Positions 37,101 through 47,119 of a stretch of DNA of 64,000 nucleotides are shown here, piece after piece. The position numbers were made by a program, and so were the translations under genes. This stretch comes from Marmoricola sp. Leaf446 (GTDB lineage Bacteria > Actinomycetota > Actinomycetes > Propionibacteriales > Nocardioidaceae). Below the pieces are notes generated by a model. That model saw only the letters and a list, made by a program, of their open reading frames with translations, did not search any database and was not told the DNA's origin. How positions within the stretch are numbered: the first letter of the stretch is position 1; each line of letters starts with the position of its first letter. The stretch spans positions 832,169-896,168 of the forward strand of contig NZ_LMRF01000001.1 of assembly GCF_001424755.1 (NCBI RefSeq), written 5' to 3'.

Positions 37101-38682
37101 CGCTGGTGACGGCCAGCCGCTGGGCGCCGGGCCGCCCGGTCAGCTCCCCGGTGACGCGGTCCCACACCAGGCGGGGACGCAGCTCGGCGAACTCGTCGCT
37201 GGGGTAGCGGCCCGAGAGCAGGTCGAGGGTCGCGTCGTAGGCGCTGCGCGGGAGCGTCGCGAAGGGTGCCGAGCGGCGTACGACGTCGAAGAGGTCGTCG
37301 GCCGGCCAGGCGTCCATCGACGTCGCCGCCACCACCTGCTGGGCCAGCACGTCGAGCGGGCTGGCCGGGACGTGGAGCGCCTCGATGCCGCCGGAGCGCA
37401 TCTGCTCGACCGCGACCGCCGAGGGCACCAGGTCACCGCGGTGCTTGGGGAAGAGCACCCCGCGCGAGACCTCGCCCACCTGGTGGCCGGCGCGACCGAC
37501 GCGCTGCAGCGCGCTCGCGACCGACGGGGGCGACTCGACCTGCACGACCAGGTCGACGGCGCCCATGTCGATGCCGAGCTCGAGGCTGCTGGTGGCCACC
37601 ACGCAGGGCAGCCGGCCGCGCTTGAGGTCGTCCTCGATGATCGCCCGCTGCTCCTTGGAGACCGAGCCGTGGTGGGCGCGGGCGACCAGGGGCGCCGCGG
37701 GGTCGGAGCCGCCGGTCTGGCCGGACTGGGCCATCACCTCGGCGGGCGGGCCGTCCTGGGCGGCGTCCTCGCGGTCGAGACCGGCGCGCTCGGCGGCCAG
37801 CTCGTTGAGCCGGGCCGTGAGCCGCTCGGCCAGCCGCCGGGAGTTGGCGAAGACGATGGTCGAGGTGTGCTGCTCGACCAGGTCGAGCACCCGCGCCTCG
37901 ACGTGGGGCCACAGCGAGCCGGCCCGGGGGCCGTCGTCGCCCTCCTCGCCGCCGAGCTGGGTCATGTCCTCGACCGGGACCACGACGGTGAGGTCCCACT
38001 GCTTCTCCGAGGGCGGGGCGACGACCTCGACCGGGGCGGCGCCGCCGAGGAACCGGGCGACCTCGTCGACGGGGCGGACCGTGGCGGAGAGGCCGATGCG
38101 CTGGGCCGGGCGCTCCAGGAGCTCGTCGAGGCGCTCGAGCGAGACCGCCAGGTGGGCGCCCCGCTTGGTGCCCGCCACCGCGTGCACCTCGTCGAGCACC
38201 ACGGTCTCGACGCCGCGCAGCGCCTCGCGGGCCTGCGAGGTCAGCATCAGGAACAGCGACTCGGGGGTGGTGATGAGGATGTCGGGGGGCGAGGTCTGGA
38301 TCCGTCGCCGCTCCTGGGCCGGGGTGTCGCCCGACCGGACGCCGACCCGGATCTCCGGCACCTCCAGGCCGAGCCGCTCGGCCGTCTGCCGGATGCCGAC
38401 CAGCGGGGCGCGGAGGTTGCGCTCGACGTCGACGGCGAGGGCCTTGAGCGGGGAGACGTAGAGGACGCGGCAGCGGTGCTGCTTCTCCTCGGGGGGCGGT
38501 GTCGTGGCCAGCCGGTCGATGGACCACAGGAACGCCGAGAGCGTCTTGCCCGAGCCCGTGGGGGCGACCACCAGGGCGTGCCGACCGGCGGAGATGGCCT
38601 CCCAGGCGCCCTGCTGGGCGGGCGTGGGGGCGGCGAAGGCAGCCGCGAACCAGGCGCGGGTGGGTTCGCTGAACTGCTGCAC
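34108..38682 (-). CDS. lhr: Lhr-type ATP-dependent DNA/RNA helicase
   Basis: A 1524-residue superfamily 2 helicase of the large helicase-related group, normal length for actinobacterial Lhr-Core plus C-terminal extension. Motifs are Walker A APTGSGKT (residues 40-47), DEVH in VVLDEVHAV, SATVRP, and motif VI QRVGRAGHQ. The long C-terminal half includes winged-helix and beta-barrel parts. GTG 38682 is supported by a promoter whose -10 ends exactly 6 bases upstream (see 38689-38710). First gene of lhr-nei2-speE-like; the promoter suggests DNA-damage control. Confidence 0.93.
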   Translation of the reverse strand: MQQFSEPTRAWFAAAFAAPTPAQQGAWEAISAGRHALVVAPTGSGKTLSAFLWSIDRLATTPPPEEKQHRCRVLYVSPLKALAVDVERNLRAPLVGIRQTAERLGLEVPEIRVGVRSGDTPAQERRRIQTSPPDILITTPESLFLMLTSQAREALRGVETVVLDEVHAVAGTKRGAHLAVSLERLDELLERPAQRIGLSATVRPVDEVARFLGGAAPVEVVAPPSEKQWDLTVVVPVEDMTQLGGEEGDDGPRAGSLWPHVEARVLDLVEQHTSTIVFANSRRLAERLTARLNELAAERAGLDREDAAQDGPPAEVMAQSGQTGGSDPAAPLVARAHHGSVSKEQRAIIEDDLKRGRLPCVVATSSLELGIDMGAVDLVVQVESPPSVASALQRVGRAGHQVGEVSRGVLFPKHRGDLVPSAVAVEQMRSGGIEALHVPASPLDVLAQQVVAATSMDAWPADDLFDVVRRSAPFATLPRSAYDATLDLLSGRYPSDEFAELRPRLVWDRVTGELTGRPGAQRLAVTSGGTIPDRGLFGVFLVGEKASRVGELDEEMVYESRVGDVFTLGTTSWRIEDITHDRVLVAPAPGQPGRLPFWTGDTLGRPAELGGAIGAFTRELSALPREQALARVRGAGLDAWAADNLVSLLEEQKEVTSAVPHDQQLLVERFRDELGDWRIVVHSPYGTPVHAPWALAINARLRERYGLDAQAMATDDGIVLRIPETDQEPPGAELVAFEPEELEPLVTTEVGGSALFASRFRECAARALLLPRRDPGRRAPLWQQRQRSAQLLEVAARYPSFPIILETVREVLQDVYDLPSLVALHRRIADRRLRLVDVQTQRPSPMAQSLLFGYVAAFMYEGDSPLAERRAAALTLDQGLLAELLGRAELRELLDPEVLAEVESEVQRLAESRRAKDAEGIADLLRLLGPLDADEVRARCSDPDQVDGWLQQLVTARRVVPVLMSGQQRFAVVEDVARLRDGLGVPVPPGVPDVFTEPVEDPLADLVGRYARTHGPFTAHEVAARLGLGVAVCHQTLARLAAQGRVMEGEFRPQGSGAEWCDAEVLRLLRRRSLARLRQEVEPVEPAALARFVPAWQHVVPPTATGRQSRLRGLDGVVTVVDQLAGCGVPASALETLVLPARVADYSPAMLDELTSTGEVVWAGHGDLPGADGWVSLHLADAAPLTLPDLGELALTPEHEAVLDALSGGGAYFFRQLATAAGSSDDKALTAAVWGLVWSGRLGNDTLAPLRVLTRSGRSAHRARRTPPRVRSARPSRPRLSSAALRAAPPDMAGRWFLLPERETDPTLRAHAVAESLLERHGVVTRGAVVSERTPGGFAGAYKVLAAFEDTGRCRRGYFVEGLGAAQFGTVGAIDRLRMHGDTQRDRDSQPVHAVALAATDPANPYGAALPWPPQESGHRPGRKAGALVVLVDGHLALYVERGGKTLLTFMDTEGTGGDDAAAQDRLVAAVTALGRAVGDGALGRLVVEKADGASIHGDGSEPLRRAMEAAGFIATPRGLRVRG

Positions 38683-38688
38683 CCCGAC

Positions 38689-38710
38689 ATCCTGCCGGAG
38701 CCCACCGACA
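38689..38710 (-). promoter_or_regulatory. RecA-NDp/PafBC-type promoter of lhr
   Basis: On the minus strand TGTCGGTGG (38710-38702), 7 bases, then CAGGAT (38694-38689). The recA promoter in this window has TTGTCGGTGG, 7 bases, TAACGT. Same core, same spacing, and transcription would begin at the GTG of lhr. The motif is known in mycobacteria as the LexA-independent damage promoter bound by PafBC. Confidence 0.65.
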
Positions 38711-38773
38711 GCCCCCGGTGGGGCGGGACCGATGAGTCCGTGGCCCGGGGGCGGTCGGTTAGGGGCGCGACGG

Positions 38774-38783
38774 TTGTCGGTGG
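38774..38783 (+). promoter_or_regulatory. Second TTGTCGGTGG motif, facing the ABC exporter
   Basis: An exact match to the 10-base upstream half of the recA damage promoter, 20 bases before the exporter ATG. The hexamer at the expected distance (GAGGGT, 38791-38796) is a poor -10 and overlaps the ribosome site, so function is doubtful. Confidence 0.3.
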
Positions 38784-38803
38784 TGTCTGGGAGGGTGACG
38801 AAC

Positions 38804-39777
<974 letters not shown>

Positions 39778-39781
<4 letters not shown>

Positions 39782-40587
39782 GCCTGTCCACCGCCGTCTC
39801 CGACGGCTTCGTCGTCGCCAAGCGCAACCTCATCAAGGTCAAGCGGGTGCCCGACCTGCTGGTCTTCACGACGCTCTCACCGATCATGTTCGTGCTGCTG
39901 TTCGCCTACGTCTTCGGCGGCGCCATCGACCAGAGCGGCGACGGCAGCGCCTACCGCGAGTTCCTGATCGCCGGCATCTTCGCCCAGACGGTGGTCTTCG
40001 GCTCGACCATCACCGGCGCCGGCATCGCCGAGGACGTGCAGAAGGGGATCATCGACCGGTTCCGCACGCTGCCGATGTCGCCGTCCGCGGTGCTCTTCGG
40101 CCGCACCCTCTCCGACGTGGTCAACAACGTGATCGTGCTCGTGGTGATGTCGCTGACGGGCCTCGCGGTCGGCTGGCGCATCCGCGACGGCTTCTGGCAC
40201 GCCCTGGTGGGGTTCCTGCTGCTGCTCGTCTTCGCCTACGCCATCTCGTGGATCATGGCGCTCGTCGGGTTGCTGGTGCCGAGCCCCGAGGTGGTCAACA
40301 ACGCCTCCTTCATCATCATCTTCCCGCTCACCTTCATCGCCAACACGTTCGTGCAGCTGGAGACGCTGCCCGGCCCGCTGCGCACCTTCGCGGAGTGGAA
40401 CCCGATCTCGGCGGTCACCCAGGCGGCGCGGGAGAACTTCGGCAACGTGCCGCCCGGGGGCGGGCTCTCCACGCCGTCGTGGGCGCTGCAGAACCCCGAG
40501 CTCTACACGCTGATCTGGTCGGCCGTGGTGCTGCTGGTCTTCGTGCCGCTCGCCTCGGCCCGCTACGCCCGCGCCACCAGCCGGTGA
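39778..40587 (+). CDS. ABC-2 exporter permease, DrrB type
   Basis: A 269-residue membrane protein with six helices; the family region runs from PIMFVLLFAYVFGGAI through ERFRTLP-like IDRFRTLPMSPSAVLFGR to FANTFVQLETLPGPL. Partner of the preceding ATPase, with which it overlaps by 4 bases. AAGGAGG precedes its ATG. A second, separate exporter begins 8 bases after its stop. Confidence 0.9.
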
Positions 40588-40594
40588 CGCCCCG

Positions 40595-41539
<945 letters not shown>

Positions 41540-41546
41540 GACCGCC

Positions 41547-42332
41547 ATGGCTGCCACCCGCTCGCTCGCACCCCGGATGACCGACTACTGGTGGACGGTC
41601 TACAAGCGCACCTGGAAGGGCAGCGTCGTCTCCTCGTTCGTGACGCCGCTCCTCTACGTGCTGGCCATGGGCGTGCTGCTCGGCGGCTTCATCGAGGGCG
41701 ACCCCGACCGGCTCGAGGGGGCGAGCACCTACCTCGCCTTCGTGGTCCCGGGCATGCTCGCGGCCCAGTCGATGCAGCTGGTCTTCGGCGAGCTGACCTA
41801 TCCCGTGATGTCGGGCGTGAAGTGGCACCGGACCTACTTCGCGATGGTGGCCACGCCGCTGTCGGTGCGCGACGTGGTGCAGTCGCAGGTCGGCTTCGTG
41901 GTGTTCCGGGTGGCCCTGAGCTCGGCGGTGTTCTGCCTCGTGGTGGCTCCCTTCGGCGTGTTCGCCACCTGGTGGGGCGCCGTGGCGGCCTGGGTGGTGC
42001 AGCTGCTGGTCGCGCTGGCCTTCGCCACCCCGGTCTTCGCGCTGTCCTCCTACCTCAAGGACGAGTCGGGCTTCTCGCTGGTCTTCCGGCTCGGCATGAT
42101 CCCGATGTTCCTGTTCTCCGGGGCGTTCTTCCCGGTCGACAACCTCGACCCCGCGCTCGCGACGCTGGCGCGGCTGACCCCGTTGTGGCACGGCGTCGAC
42201 CTGACCCGGATGCTCACCGTCGACCGTGTCGACCCGCTCCTGGCGCTGGTGCACGTCGGCTACCTCGCCGCCCTGACGGTCGTGGGCTACGTCCTGGTGC
42301 TGCGCTTCCTCGGCCGGAGGCTCGCCTCGTGA
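41547..42332 (+). CDS. ABC-2 exporter permease, NodJ-like (first)
   Basis: A 261-residue permease with six hydrophobic helices, including FVTPLLYVLAMGVLLGGFI and YLAFVVPGMLAAQSMQ, and FLFSGAFFPVDNL near the end. It starts 7 bases after its ATPase gene and overlaps the next permease by GTGA. The two permeases share the NodJ pattern and presumably form a heterodimer. Confidence 0.88.
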   Translation: MAATRSLAPRMTDYWWTVYKRTWKGSVVSSFVTPLLYVLAMGVLLGGFIEGDPDRLEGASTYLAFVVPGMLAAQSMQLVFGELTYPVMSGVKWHRTYFAMVATPLSVRDVVQSQVGFVVFRVALSSAVFCLVVAPFGVFATWWGAVAAWVVQLLVALAFATPVFALSSYLKDESGFSLVFRLGMIPMFLFSGAFFPVDNLDPALATLARLTPLWHGVDLTRMLTVDRVDPLLALVHVGYLAALTVVGYVLVLRFLGRRLAS

Positions 42333-43141
42333 GCCCGCTGACCGCAGCCGCGGCGACCGCGCAGACGCGGCGCCTGGGCCCGCTCGGGGCCGTGGGTCTG
42401 CTGGTCCAGCGCAACTACGTCGTCTACCGCTCCGCCTGGTGGATCTTCCTGTCCGGCTTCCTCGAGCCGGTCTTCTACCTGTTCTCCATCGGCGTCGGGG
42501 TCGGCCAGCTGGTCCAGGGCTTCGAGGTCGACGGCCGCACCATCGAGTACGCCGCGTTCGTGGCGCCCGGCATGCTCGCCGCGGCCGCGATGAACGGCTC
42601 GCTGCTCGACTCGACCTTCAACTTCTTCTTCAAGCTGAAGTACGCCAAGACCTTCGAGCAGATGCTGGCCACCCCGCTGACCACCCGCGACATCGCCCGG
42701 GGCGAGCTCGCCTGGTCGCTGCTGCGCGGCGGCACCTACTCGCTGGCGTTCCTGCTGATCATGGTGGTGATGGGGCTGGTGGCCTCCTGGTGGGCGGTGC
42801 TGGTGCTGCCGGCGGCACTGCTCATCGGGCTCGCGTTCGGCGCCGTCGGCATGGCGCTGACGACCTACATGCGCTCCTGGCAGGACTTCGAGTACGTCAC
42901 CCTCGCCACGCTGCCGCTGTTCCTGTTCTCGGCCACCTTCTTCCCGATCGAGGCGTTCCCGACCTGGTTGGGCTGGGTGGTCGAGGCCACCCCGCTCTAC
43001 CGCGGCGTGGTGCTGGTCCGCGAGCTGACCACCGGGGTGGTGACGGCCGCCTCGGTCGTCTCGGTGGTCTACCTCGTGCTGTTGTCGGTCGCGGGCATGC
43101 TGGTGGTCTCGCGGCGGCTCGACCGGCTGCTGCTCGGCTGA
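42329..43141 (+). CDS. ABC-2 exporter permease, NodJ-like (second)
   Basis: A 270-residue permease with an N-terminal basic tail, then SGFLEPVFYLFSIGVGVG, YAAFVAPGMLAAAAMNG, and the late LFLFSATFFPIEAFP motif also seen in the first permease. The GTG overlaps the previous stop. Together with 40595-42332 it makes a complete ATPase plus two-permease exporter. Confidence 0.88.
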   Translation: MSPLTAAAATAQTRRLGPLGAVGLLVQRNYVVYRSAWWIFLSGFLEPVFYLFSIGVGVGQLVQGFEVDGRTIEYAAFVAPGMLAAAAMNGSLLDSTFNFFFKLKYAKTFEQMLATPLTTRDIARGELAWSLLRGGTYSLAFLLIMVVMGLVASWWAVLVLPAALLIGLAFGAVGMALTTYMRSWQDFEYVTLATLPLFLFSATFFPIEAFPTWLGWVVEATPLYRGVVLVRELTTGVVTAASVVSVVYLVLLSVAGMLVVSRRLDRLLLG

Positions 43142-43153
43142 GGGGAGGCCTGG

Positions 43154-43711
43154 GTGGGCTCGTCGGGACTCGCGGGTCGGATCGCGGCGTGGGGGACCAC
43201 CCCGGCCGAGGCAGCGGCGCACCACCCCGCCGACGGGCACGTGCCCGCCGGTGGACGCCACTTCGTCCGCGCGGTCGACGTCGACGCCGACCCGGCGACC
43301 ACGTGGCGCTGGGTGTGCCAGCTGAGCGTCGCTCCCTACAGCTACGACCTGGTCGACAACCTGGGCCGTCGCAGCCCGCGCACGCTCACGCCGGGCGCGG
43401 AGCGGCTGCAGCTGGGCCAGCGCGTGCTCTTCGGTCCCGTCGTCGAGCTCGAGTCGGGCCGGCTGCTCGTGGTCGCGGCCCGGGGGCTGGGTCGGCGGGT
43501 GTGCGGCCCGGTCGCGATGTCCTACGAGGTCCTCCCCGGCCGTCGTACGCCGAGCCGCCTGCTGCTCTGCCTCGCGGTCGGCCCGCCGCGGCGACCGCTC
43601 GTCGTCCTCGACCGGGTGTGGCAGGCCGTGCTCGGGGCCGGCGACCTGGTGATGGCGCGCCGCCAGCTGCTCACGCTGCGCGACCTCGCCGAGGGCCACG
43701 ACCCGCGCTGA
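43154..43711 (+). CDS. SRPBCC-like hypothetical protein
   Basis: A 185-residue soluble protein. RHFVRAVDVDADPATTWRWV near residue 35 is typical of the START/SRPBCC lipid-binding fold as found in polyketide-cyclase-like proteins; the rest has no motif I recognise. GTG 43154 follows GGGGAGG. It lies 12 bases after the exporter operon, so it may belong with it. Confidence 0.6.
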   Translation: MGSSGLAGRIAAWGTTPAEAAAHHPADGHVPAGGRHFVRAVDVDADPATTWRWVCQLSVAPYSYDLVDNLGRRSPRTLTPGAERLQLGQRVLFGPVVELESGRLLVVAARGLGRRVCGPVAMSYEVLPGRRTPSRLLLCLAVGPPRRPLVVLDRVWQAVLGAGDLVMARRQLLTLRDLAEGHDPR

Positions 43712-43735
43712 GGGCGGGCTTGGCAGACTGCGCCC

Positions 43736-44584
43736 ATGACCGACCTCCCCTCCGCTCCGCACCCCGGCGGGACGCCGCGCGTCGCCGTCATCGGCGGCAG
43801 CGGGTTCTACGAGTTCCTCGACGACCCGACCACCGTGACGGTGGAGACGCCGTGGGGCGAGCCCTCCGCGCCGATCGCGGTCGGTGACGTCGGCGGTCGG
43901 CCGGTCGCGTTCCTGCCGCGCCACGGTGCCGGGCACCGCTACCCGCCCACCCAGATCCCCTACCGGGCCAACCTCTGGGCGCTGAGGTCGCTCGGCGTCG
44001 AGCGGATCCTCGCTCCGTGCGCGGTGGGCGGCCTGCAGCCCGAGACCCAGCCCGGGACGCTCGTCGTGCCCGACCAGCTCGTCGACCGCACCACCCGCCG
44101 CGTGCAGACCTACGTCGAGACCGGCGCCGCCCACGCTCCCTTCGCCGACCCCTACTGCCCCGAGCTGCGCACGGCGCTGACCTCGGCCGCGGGGGAGGGC
44201 ACGATCGACGGCGGCACGATGGTCGTCATCGAGGGCCCGCGGTTCTCCACCCGCGCGGAGTCGCAGAGCTACGCCGCCGCCGGCTGGACGGTCGTCAACA
44301 TGACCGGACACCCCGAGGCCGTCCTGGCCCGCGAGCTCGGCCTCTGCTACGCCACGATCGCCCTCGTCACCGACCTCGACGCCGGGGTCAGCGCGGAGGA
44401 GTCGGTCGACCAGGCCGCGGTGTTCGCGCTGTTCGAGAAGCACATCGGGCGGCTCAAGACCATGCTCGGCGAGGTCGTCGCCGGCCTGCCCGAGGGCCAG
44501 CCCGGGTGCGGCTGCGGGGCGTGGCTCGACGACGTCGAGCTGCCCTTCGAGCTCCCCGGCCCGGGCCGGACGGTGTCCGCGTGA
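43736..44584 (+). CDS. mtnP: MTAP-family nucleoside phosphorylase
   Basis: A 282-residue purine nucleoside phosphorylase of the 5'-methylthioadenosine class, cleaving MTA (or 5'-deoxyadenosine) to adenine and the ribose 1-phosphate. IGGSGFYEF holds the phosphate-binding start, FLPRHGAGHRYPP and NLWALRSLGVERILAPCAVGGL are family segments, and NMTGHPEAVLARELGLCYA is the base/ribose site. A C-terminal CGCG is unusual. The ATG at 43736 follows CAGACT by 6 bases (leaderless type). Its stop overlaps the epimerase start; whether it serves salvage or the downstream genes is open. Confidence 0.88.
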   Translation: MTDLPSAPHPGGTPRVAVIGGSGFYEFLDDPTTVTVETPWGEPSAPIAVGDVGGRPVAFLPRHGAGHRYPPTQIPYRANLWALRSLGVERILAPCAVGGLQPETQPGTLVVPDQLVDRTTRRVQTYVETGAAHAPFADPYCPELRTALTSAAGEGTIDGGTMVVIEGPRFSTRAESQSYAAAGWTVVNMTGHPEAVLARELGLCYATIALVTDLDAGVSAEESVDQAAVFALFEKHIGRLKTMLGEVVAGLPEGQPGCGCGAWLDDVELPFELPGPGRTVSA

Positions 44585-45621
44585 AGGTCCTCCTCACCGG
44601 TGCGCTCGGCTTCATCGGCGCCCGCATCGACGCCCAGCTGACCTCCCGCGGCGACGAGGTGGTCCGCGTCGACGCCGTGATCCCGCAGGCGCACGCCGAG
44701 GACACCGTGGTGCCCGACGACCTGCACCGGCTCGACGTCCGCGACGCCGTGCAGTGGGCCGACCTGCTCGACGGGGTCGACGTGGTGTGCCACCAGGCCG
44801 CCATGGTCGGTGCCGGCGTCACCGTCGCCGACCTGCCGCTGTACGCCGGCCACAACGACCTCGGCACCGCGGCGCTCCTGGCCGCGATGCACGACCGTGG
44901 GGTGGACGCGCTGGTCGTGGCCAGCTCGATGGTCGTCTACGGCGAGGGCCGCTACGCCTGCGAGGAGCACGGTCGCCAGGTCCCCGGGGTGCGCAGCCGT
45001 GCCGCCCTCGACTCCGGCGACTTCGAGAACCACTGCCCGACGTGCGACCGGGCGCTGTCGTGGGAGCTCGTCCCCGAGGACGCCCTGCTCGACCCCCGCA
45101 GCAGCTACGCCGCCAGCAAGCTCGCCCAGGAGCACTACACCTCGGCGTGGGTGCGCCAGGCGCGCTCGCGGGCGATCGGGCTGCGCTACCACAACGTCTA
45201 CGGCCCGGGCATGCCCCGCGACACCCCCTACAGCGGCGTGGCCGCGATCTTCCGCAGCTCGCTCGAGCACGGCCAGGCCCCGCGGGTCTTCGAGGACGGC
45301 GGGCAGATGCGCGACTTCGTCCACGTCGACGACGTCGCACGGGCCAACCTGGCCTCGATCGACGCGGTGGTGGGTCGGGACGCCGAGTCGTGGGCGGCGT
45401 ACAACGTCTGCTCGGGGTCGCCGGTGCCGATCATCCGGGTCGCCGAGCTGCTGGCGCAGGCCGCCGACGGCCCCGCGCCCGAGGTGACCGGGGACTACCG
45501 ACCCGGTGACGTGCGCCACGTCGTGGCCAGCCCGGAGCTCGCCGCGCAGGAGCTCGGCTTCCGGGCCCAGGTGACCCCGGAGGCCGGCGTCGAGGAGTTC
45601 GCGACGGCACCCCTGCGGTGA
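44581..45621 (+). CDS. NAD-dependent nucleotide-sugar epimerase/dehydratase with zinc-like insert
   Basis: A 346-residue extended SDR. The N-terminal TGALGFIGARI is the NAD loop; SSMVVYGEG and SSYAASKLAQEHY carry the catalytic Ser and Tyr-x3-Lys; RYHNVYGPGMP is the sugar loop. Between strands, residues about 120-165, is an insert with CEEH and CPTC, able to bind zinc. By family it interconverts UDP- or GDP-sugars. GTG 44581 overlaps the mtnP stop by 4 bases. Confidence 0.85.
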   Translation: MKVLLTGALGFIGARIDAQLTSRGDEVVRVDAVIPQAHAEDTVVPDDLHRLDVRDAVQWADLLDGVDVVCHQAAMVGAGVTVADLPLYAGHNDLGTAALLAAMHDRGVDALVVASSMVVYGEGRYACEEHGRQVPGVRSRAALDSGDFENHCPTCDRALSWELVPEDALLDPRSSYAASKLAQEHYTSAWVRQARSRAIGLRYHNVYGPGMPRDTPYSGVAAIFRSSLEHGQAPRVFEDGGQMRDFVHVDDVARANLASIDAVVGRDAESWAAYNVCSGSPVPIIRVAELLAQAADGPAPEVTGDYRPGDVRHVVASPELAAQELGFRAQVTPEAGVEEFATAPLR

Positions 45622-45719
45622 GCGGGGCCGCTCCGGGAGGCGGGACCGGCGACGGACCCGCCGTGCCCCAGTCACGCAAGTCGCCGTCCTCGCTGGGCGT
45701 CGCCCCCTACGGTGTAAGC

Positions 45720-46388
45720 ATGTCGACCCCCGATGCGGTCTGCGACGTGGTGATCCCCTGCCGCGACGAGGCCCCCGCCCTGCCGGCCCTGCTGGCACTG
45801 GTCCCCGACGGCTTCCACGCCATCGTCGTGGACAACGGGTCGACCGACGACACCGCCGAGGTGGCCCGCGGCCTGGGCGCCACGGTCGTGCAGGAACCAC
45901 GTCCCGGCTACGGCGCCGCCGTGCACGCCGGGCTCGAGGCGGCGACCGCCGACTACGTCGCGATCATCGACGGCGACGGGTCGATGGATCCCGCCCAGCT
46001 GGTCGGCCTGCTGACCGAGGTGCGCGAGGGGCGTGCCGACCTGGCCGTGGGCCGACGCCGTCCCGTCGCGCGCGGGGTCTGGCCCTGGCACGCCCGGGCC
46101 GGCAACGCGCTCGTGCTGTGGTGGTTGCGACGCCGCATCGGCCTCGCCGTCCACGACATCGCCCCGATGCGGGTCGCCCGCCGCGAGCAGCTGCTCGGGC
46201 TCGGCGTGGAGGACCGTCGCTTCGGCTACCCCGTCGAGCTGCTCCAGCGCGCCGGCCGCGCCGGGTGGCGGCTCAGCGAGCAGGACATCGACTACCACCC
46301 GCGCGCCGCCGGCACGAAGTCCAAGGTCTCGGGCTCCGTGGTCGGCACCGTGCGTGCCGCCCGCGACTTCGCGCGGGTGCTCACGTGA
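45720..46388 (+). CDS. Family 2 glycosyltransferase (dolichyl/polyprenyl-phosphate type)
   Basis: A 222-residue GT-A enzyme, cytosolic, lacking membrane helices. CDVVIPCRDEAPALPALL begins the nucleotide-binding fold, VVDNGSTDDTAE and the metal-binding IIDGDGSMDP (DxD type) follow, and PGYGAAVHAGLEAA is typical of DPM1-like members. ATG 45720 is preferred because TACGGT ends exactly 6 bases before it; GTG 45618 (GTGA overlap with the epimerase stop) would add 34 low-complexity residues. The stop overlaps the next start (GTGA). Confidence 0.83.
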   Translation: MSTPDAVCDVVIPCRDEAPALPALLALVPDGFHAIVVDNGSTDDTAEVARGLGATVVQEPRPGYGAAVHAGLEAATADYVAIIDGDGSMDPAQLVGLLTEVREGRADLAVGRRRPVARGVWPWHARAGNALVLWWLRRRIGLAVHDIAPMRVARREQLLGLGVEDRRFGYPVELLQRAGRAGWRLSEQDIDYHPRAAGTKSKVSGSVVGTVRAARDFARVLT

Positions 46389-47119
46389 GCGCCCCGGTGA
46401 CGGACGCCGCACCCGCGGTGGTGCTCGTGGTGGCCAAGGCTCCCGTGCCCGGCCGCGTGAAGACGCGCCTGGGCGCCAGCATCGGCATGGAGGCCGCGGC
46501 CGAGCTGGCGGCCGCCTCGCTGCTCGACACGCTGGCGGCGTGCGCCGCGGCGTACCCCGCCGGACGTCGGCACCTCGCGCTCGACGGCGACCTCGCCGAG
46601 GCCCGTCGCGGGCAGGAGCTGCGCGACGCGCTCGAGGGGTGGCAGGTGCACCCCCAGCGCGGCGACGGCCTGGCCGAGAAGCTCGGCGCGGCCCACGCCG
46701 ACGTCGCGGCCGTGTCCGGCGGCCCCGTCGTCCAGGTCGGGATGGACACCCCCCACGCACCGGTCGAGACGCTGCAGGCAGCGGCCGACCTCCTCGTCGG
46801 CCCGGACGACGCGGTCCTGGGCCCCGCCCACGACGGCGGGTGGTGGCTGCTCGGCGTTGCCGGGCCCCACCTGCTCGTCCATCTCCCGGAGGTACCCATG
46901 TCCACCGACGCCACAGGAGCCGGCACGCTCGACGCGCTGGCCCGAGCCGGTGGTCACGTCCACCAGGTGGAGGCGCTGCGCGACGTCGACGAGCTCGACG
47001 ACGCCTCGGCCGTGGCCCAGGCCGCACCGCAGAGCCGCTTCGCCCACGCCTTCGCCGCGCTCGGTGTCGACCCGGCGGTCGACCCGGGCGTCGAACCGGC
47101 GACCGAGGTGCCCGCGTGA
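46385..47119 (+). CDS. DUF2064 / TIGR04282-family transferase
   Basis: A 244-residue GT-A-like protein. VVLVVAKAPVPGRVKTRLG is the family hallmark nucleotide-binding start; VVQVGMDTPHAP and DDAVLGPAHDGGWWLLGV complete it. The family is named after arsenosugar biosynthesis in some databases and is found beside radical-SAM/seleno-domain genes; its activity is unproven here. Overlaps both neighbours by GTGA, so the cell makes it in step with the glycosyltransferase and methyltransferase. Confidence 0.85.
   Translation: MSAPVTDAAPAVVLVVAKAPVPGRVKTRLGASIGMEAAAELAAASLLDTLAACAAAYPAGRRHLALDGDLAEARRGQELRDALEGWQVHPQRGDGLAEKLGAAHADVAAVSGGPVVQVGMDTPHAPVETLQAAADLLVGPDDAVLGPAHDGGWWLLGVAGPHLLVHLPEVPMSTDATGAGTLDALARAGGHVHQVEALRDVDELDDASAVAQAAPQSRFAHAFAALGVDPAVDPGVEPATEVPA

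Noticed and set aside
38774-38796. TTGTCGGTGG motif as a working damage promoter for the ABC exporter
   Set aside because: The hexamer at the required distance, GAGGGT, is a poor -10 and coincides with the ribosome site; kept only as a low-confidence feature.
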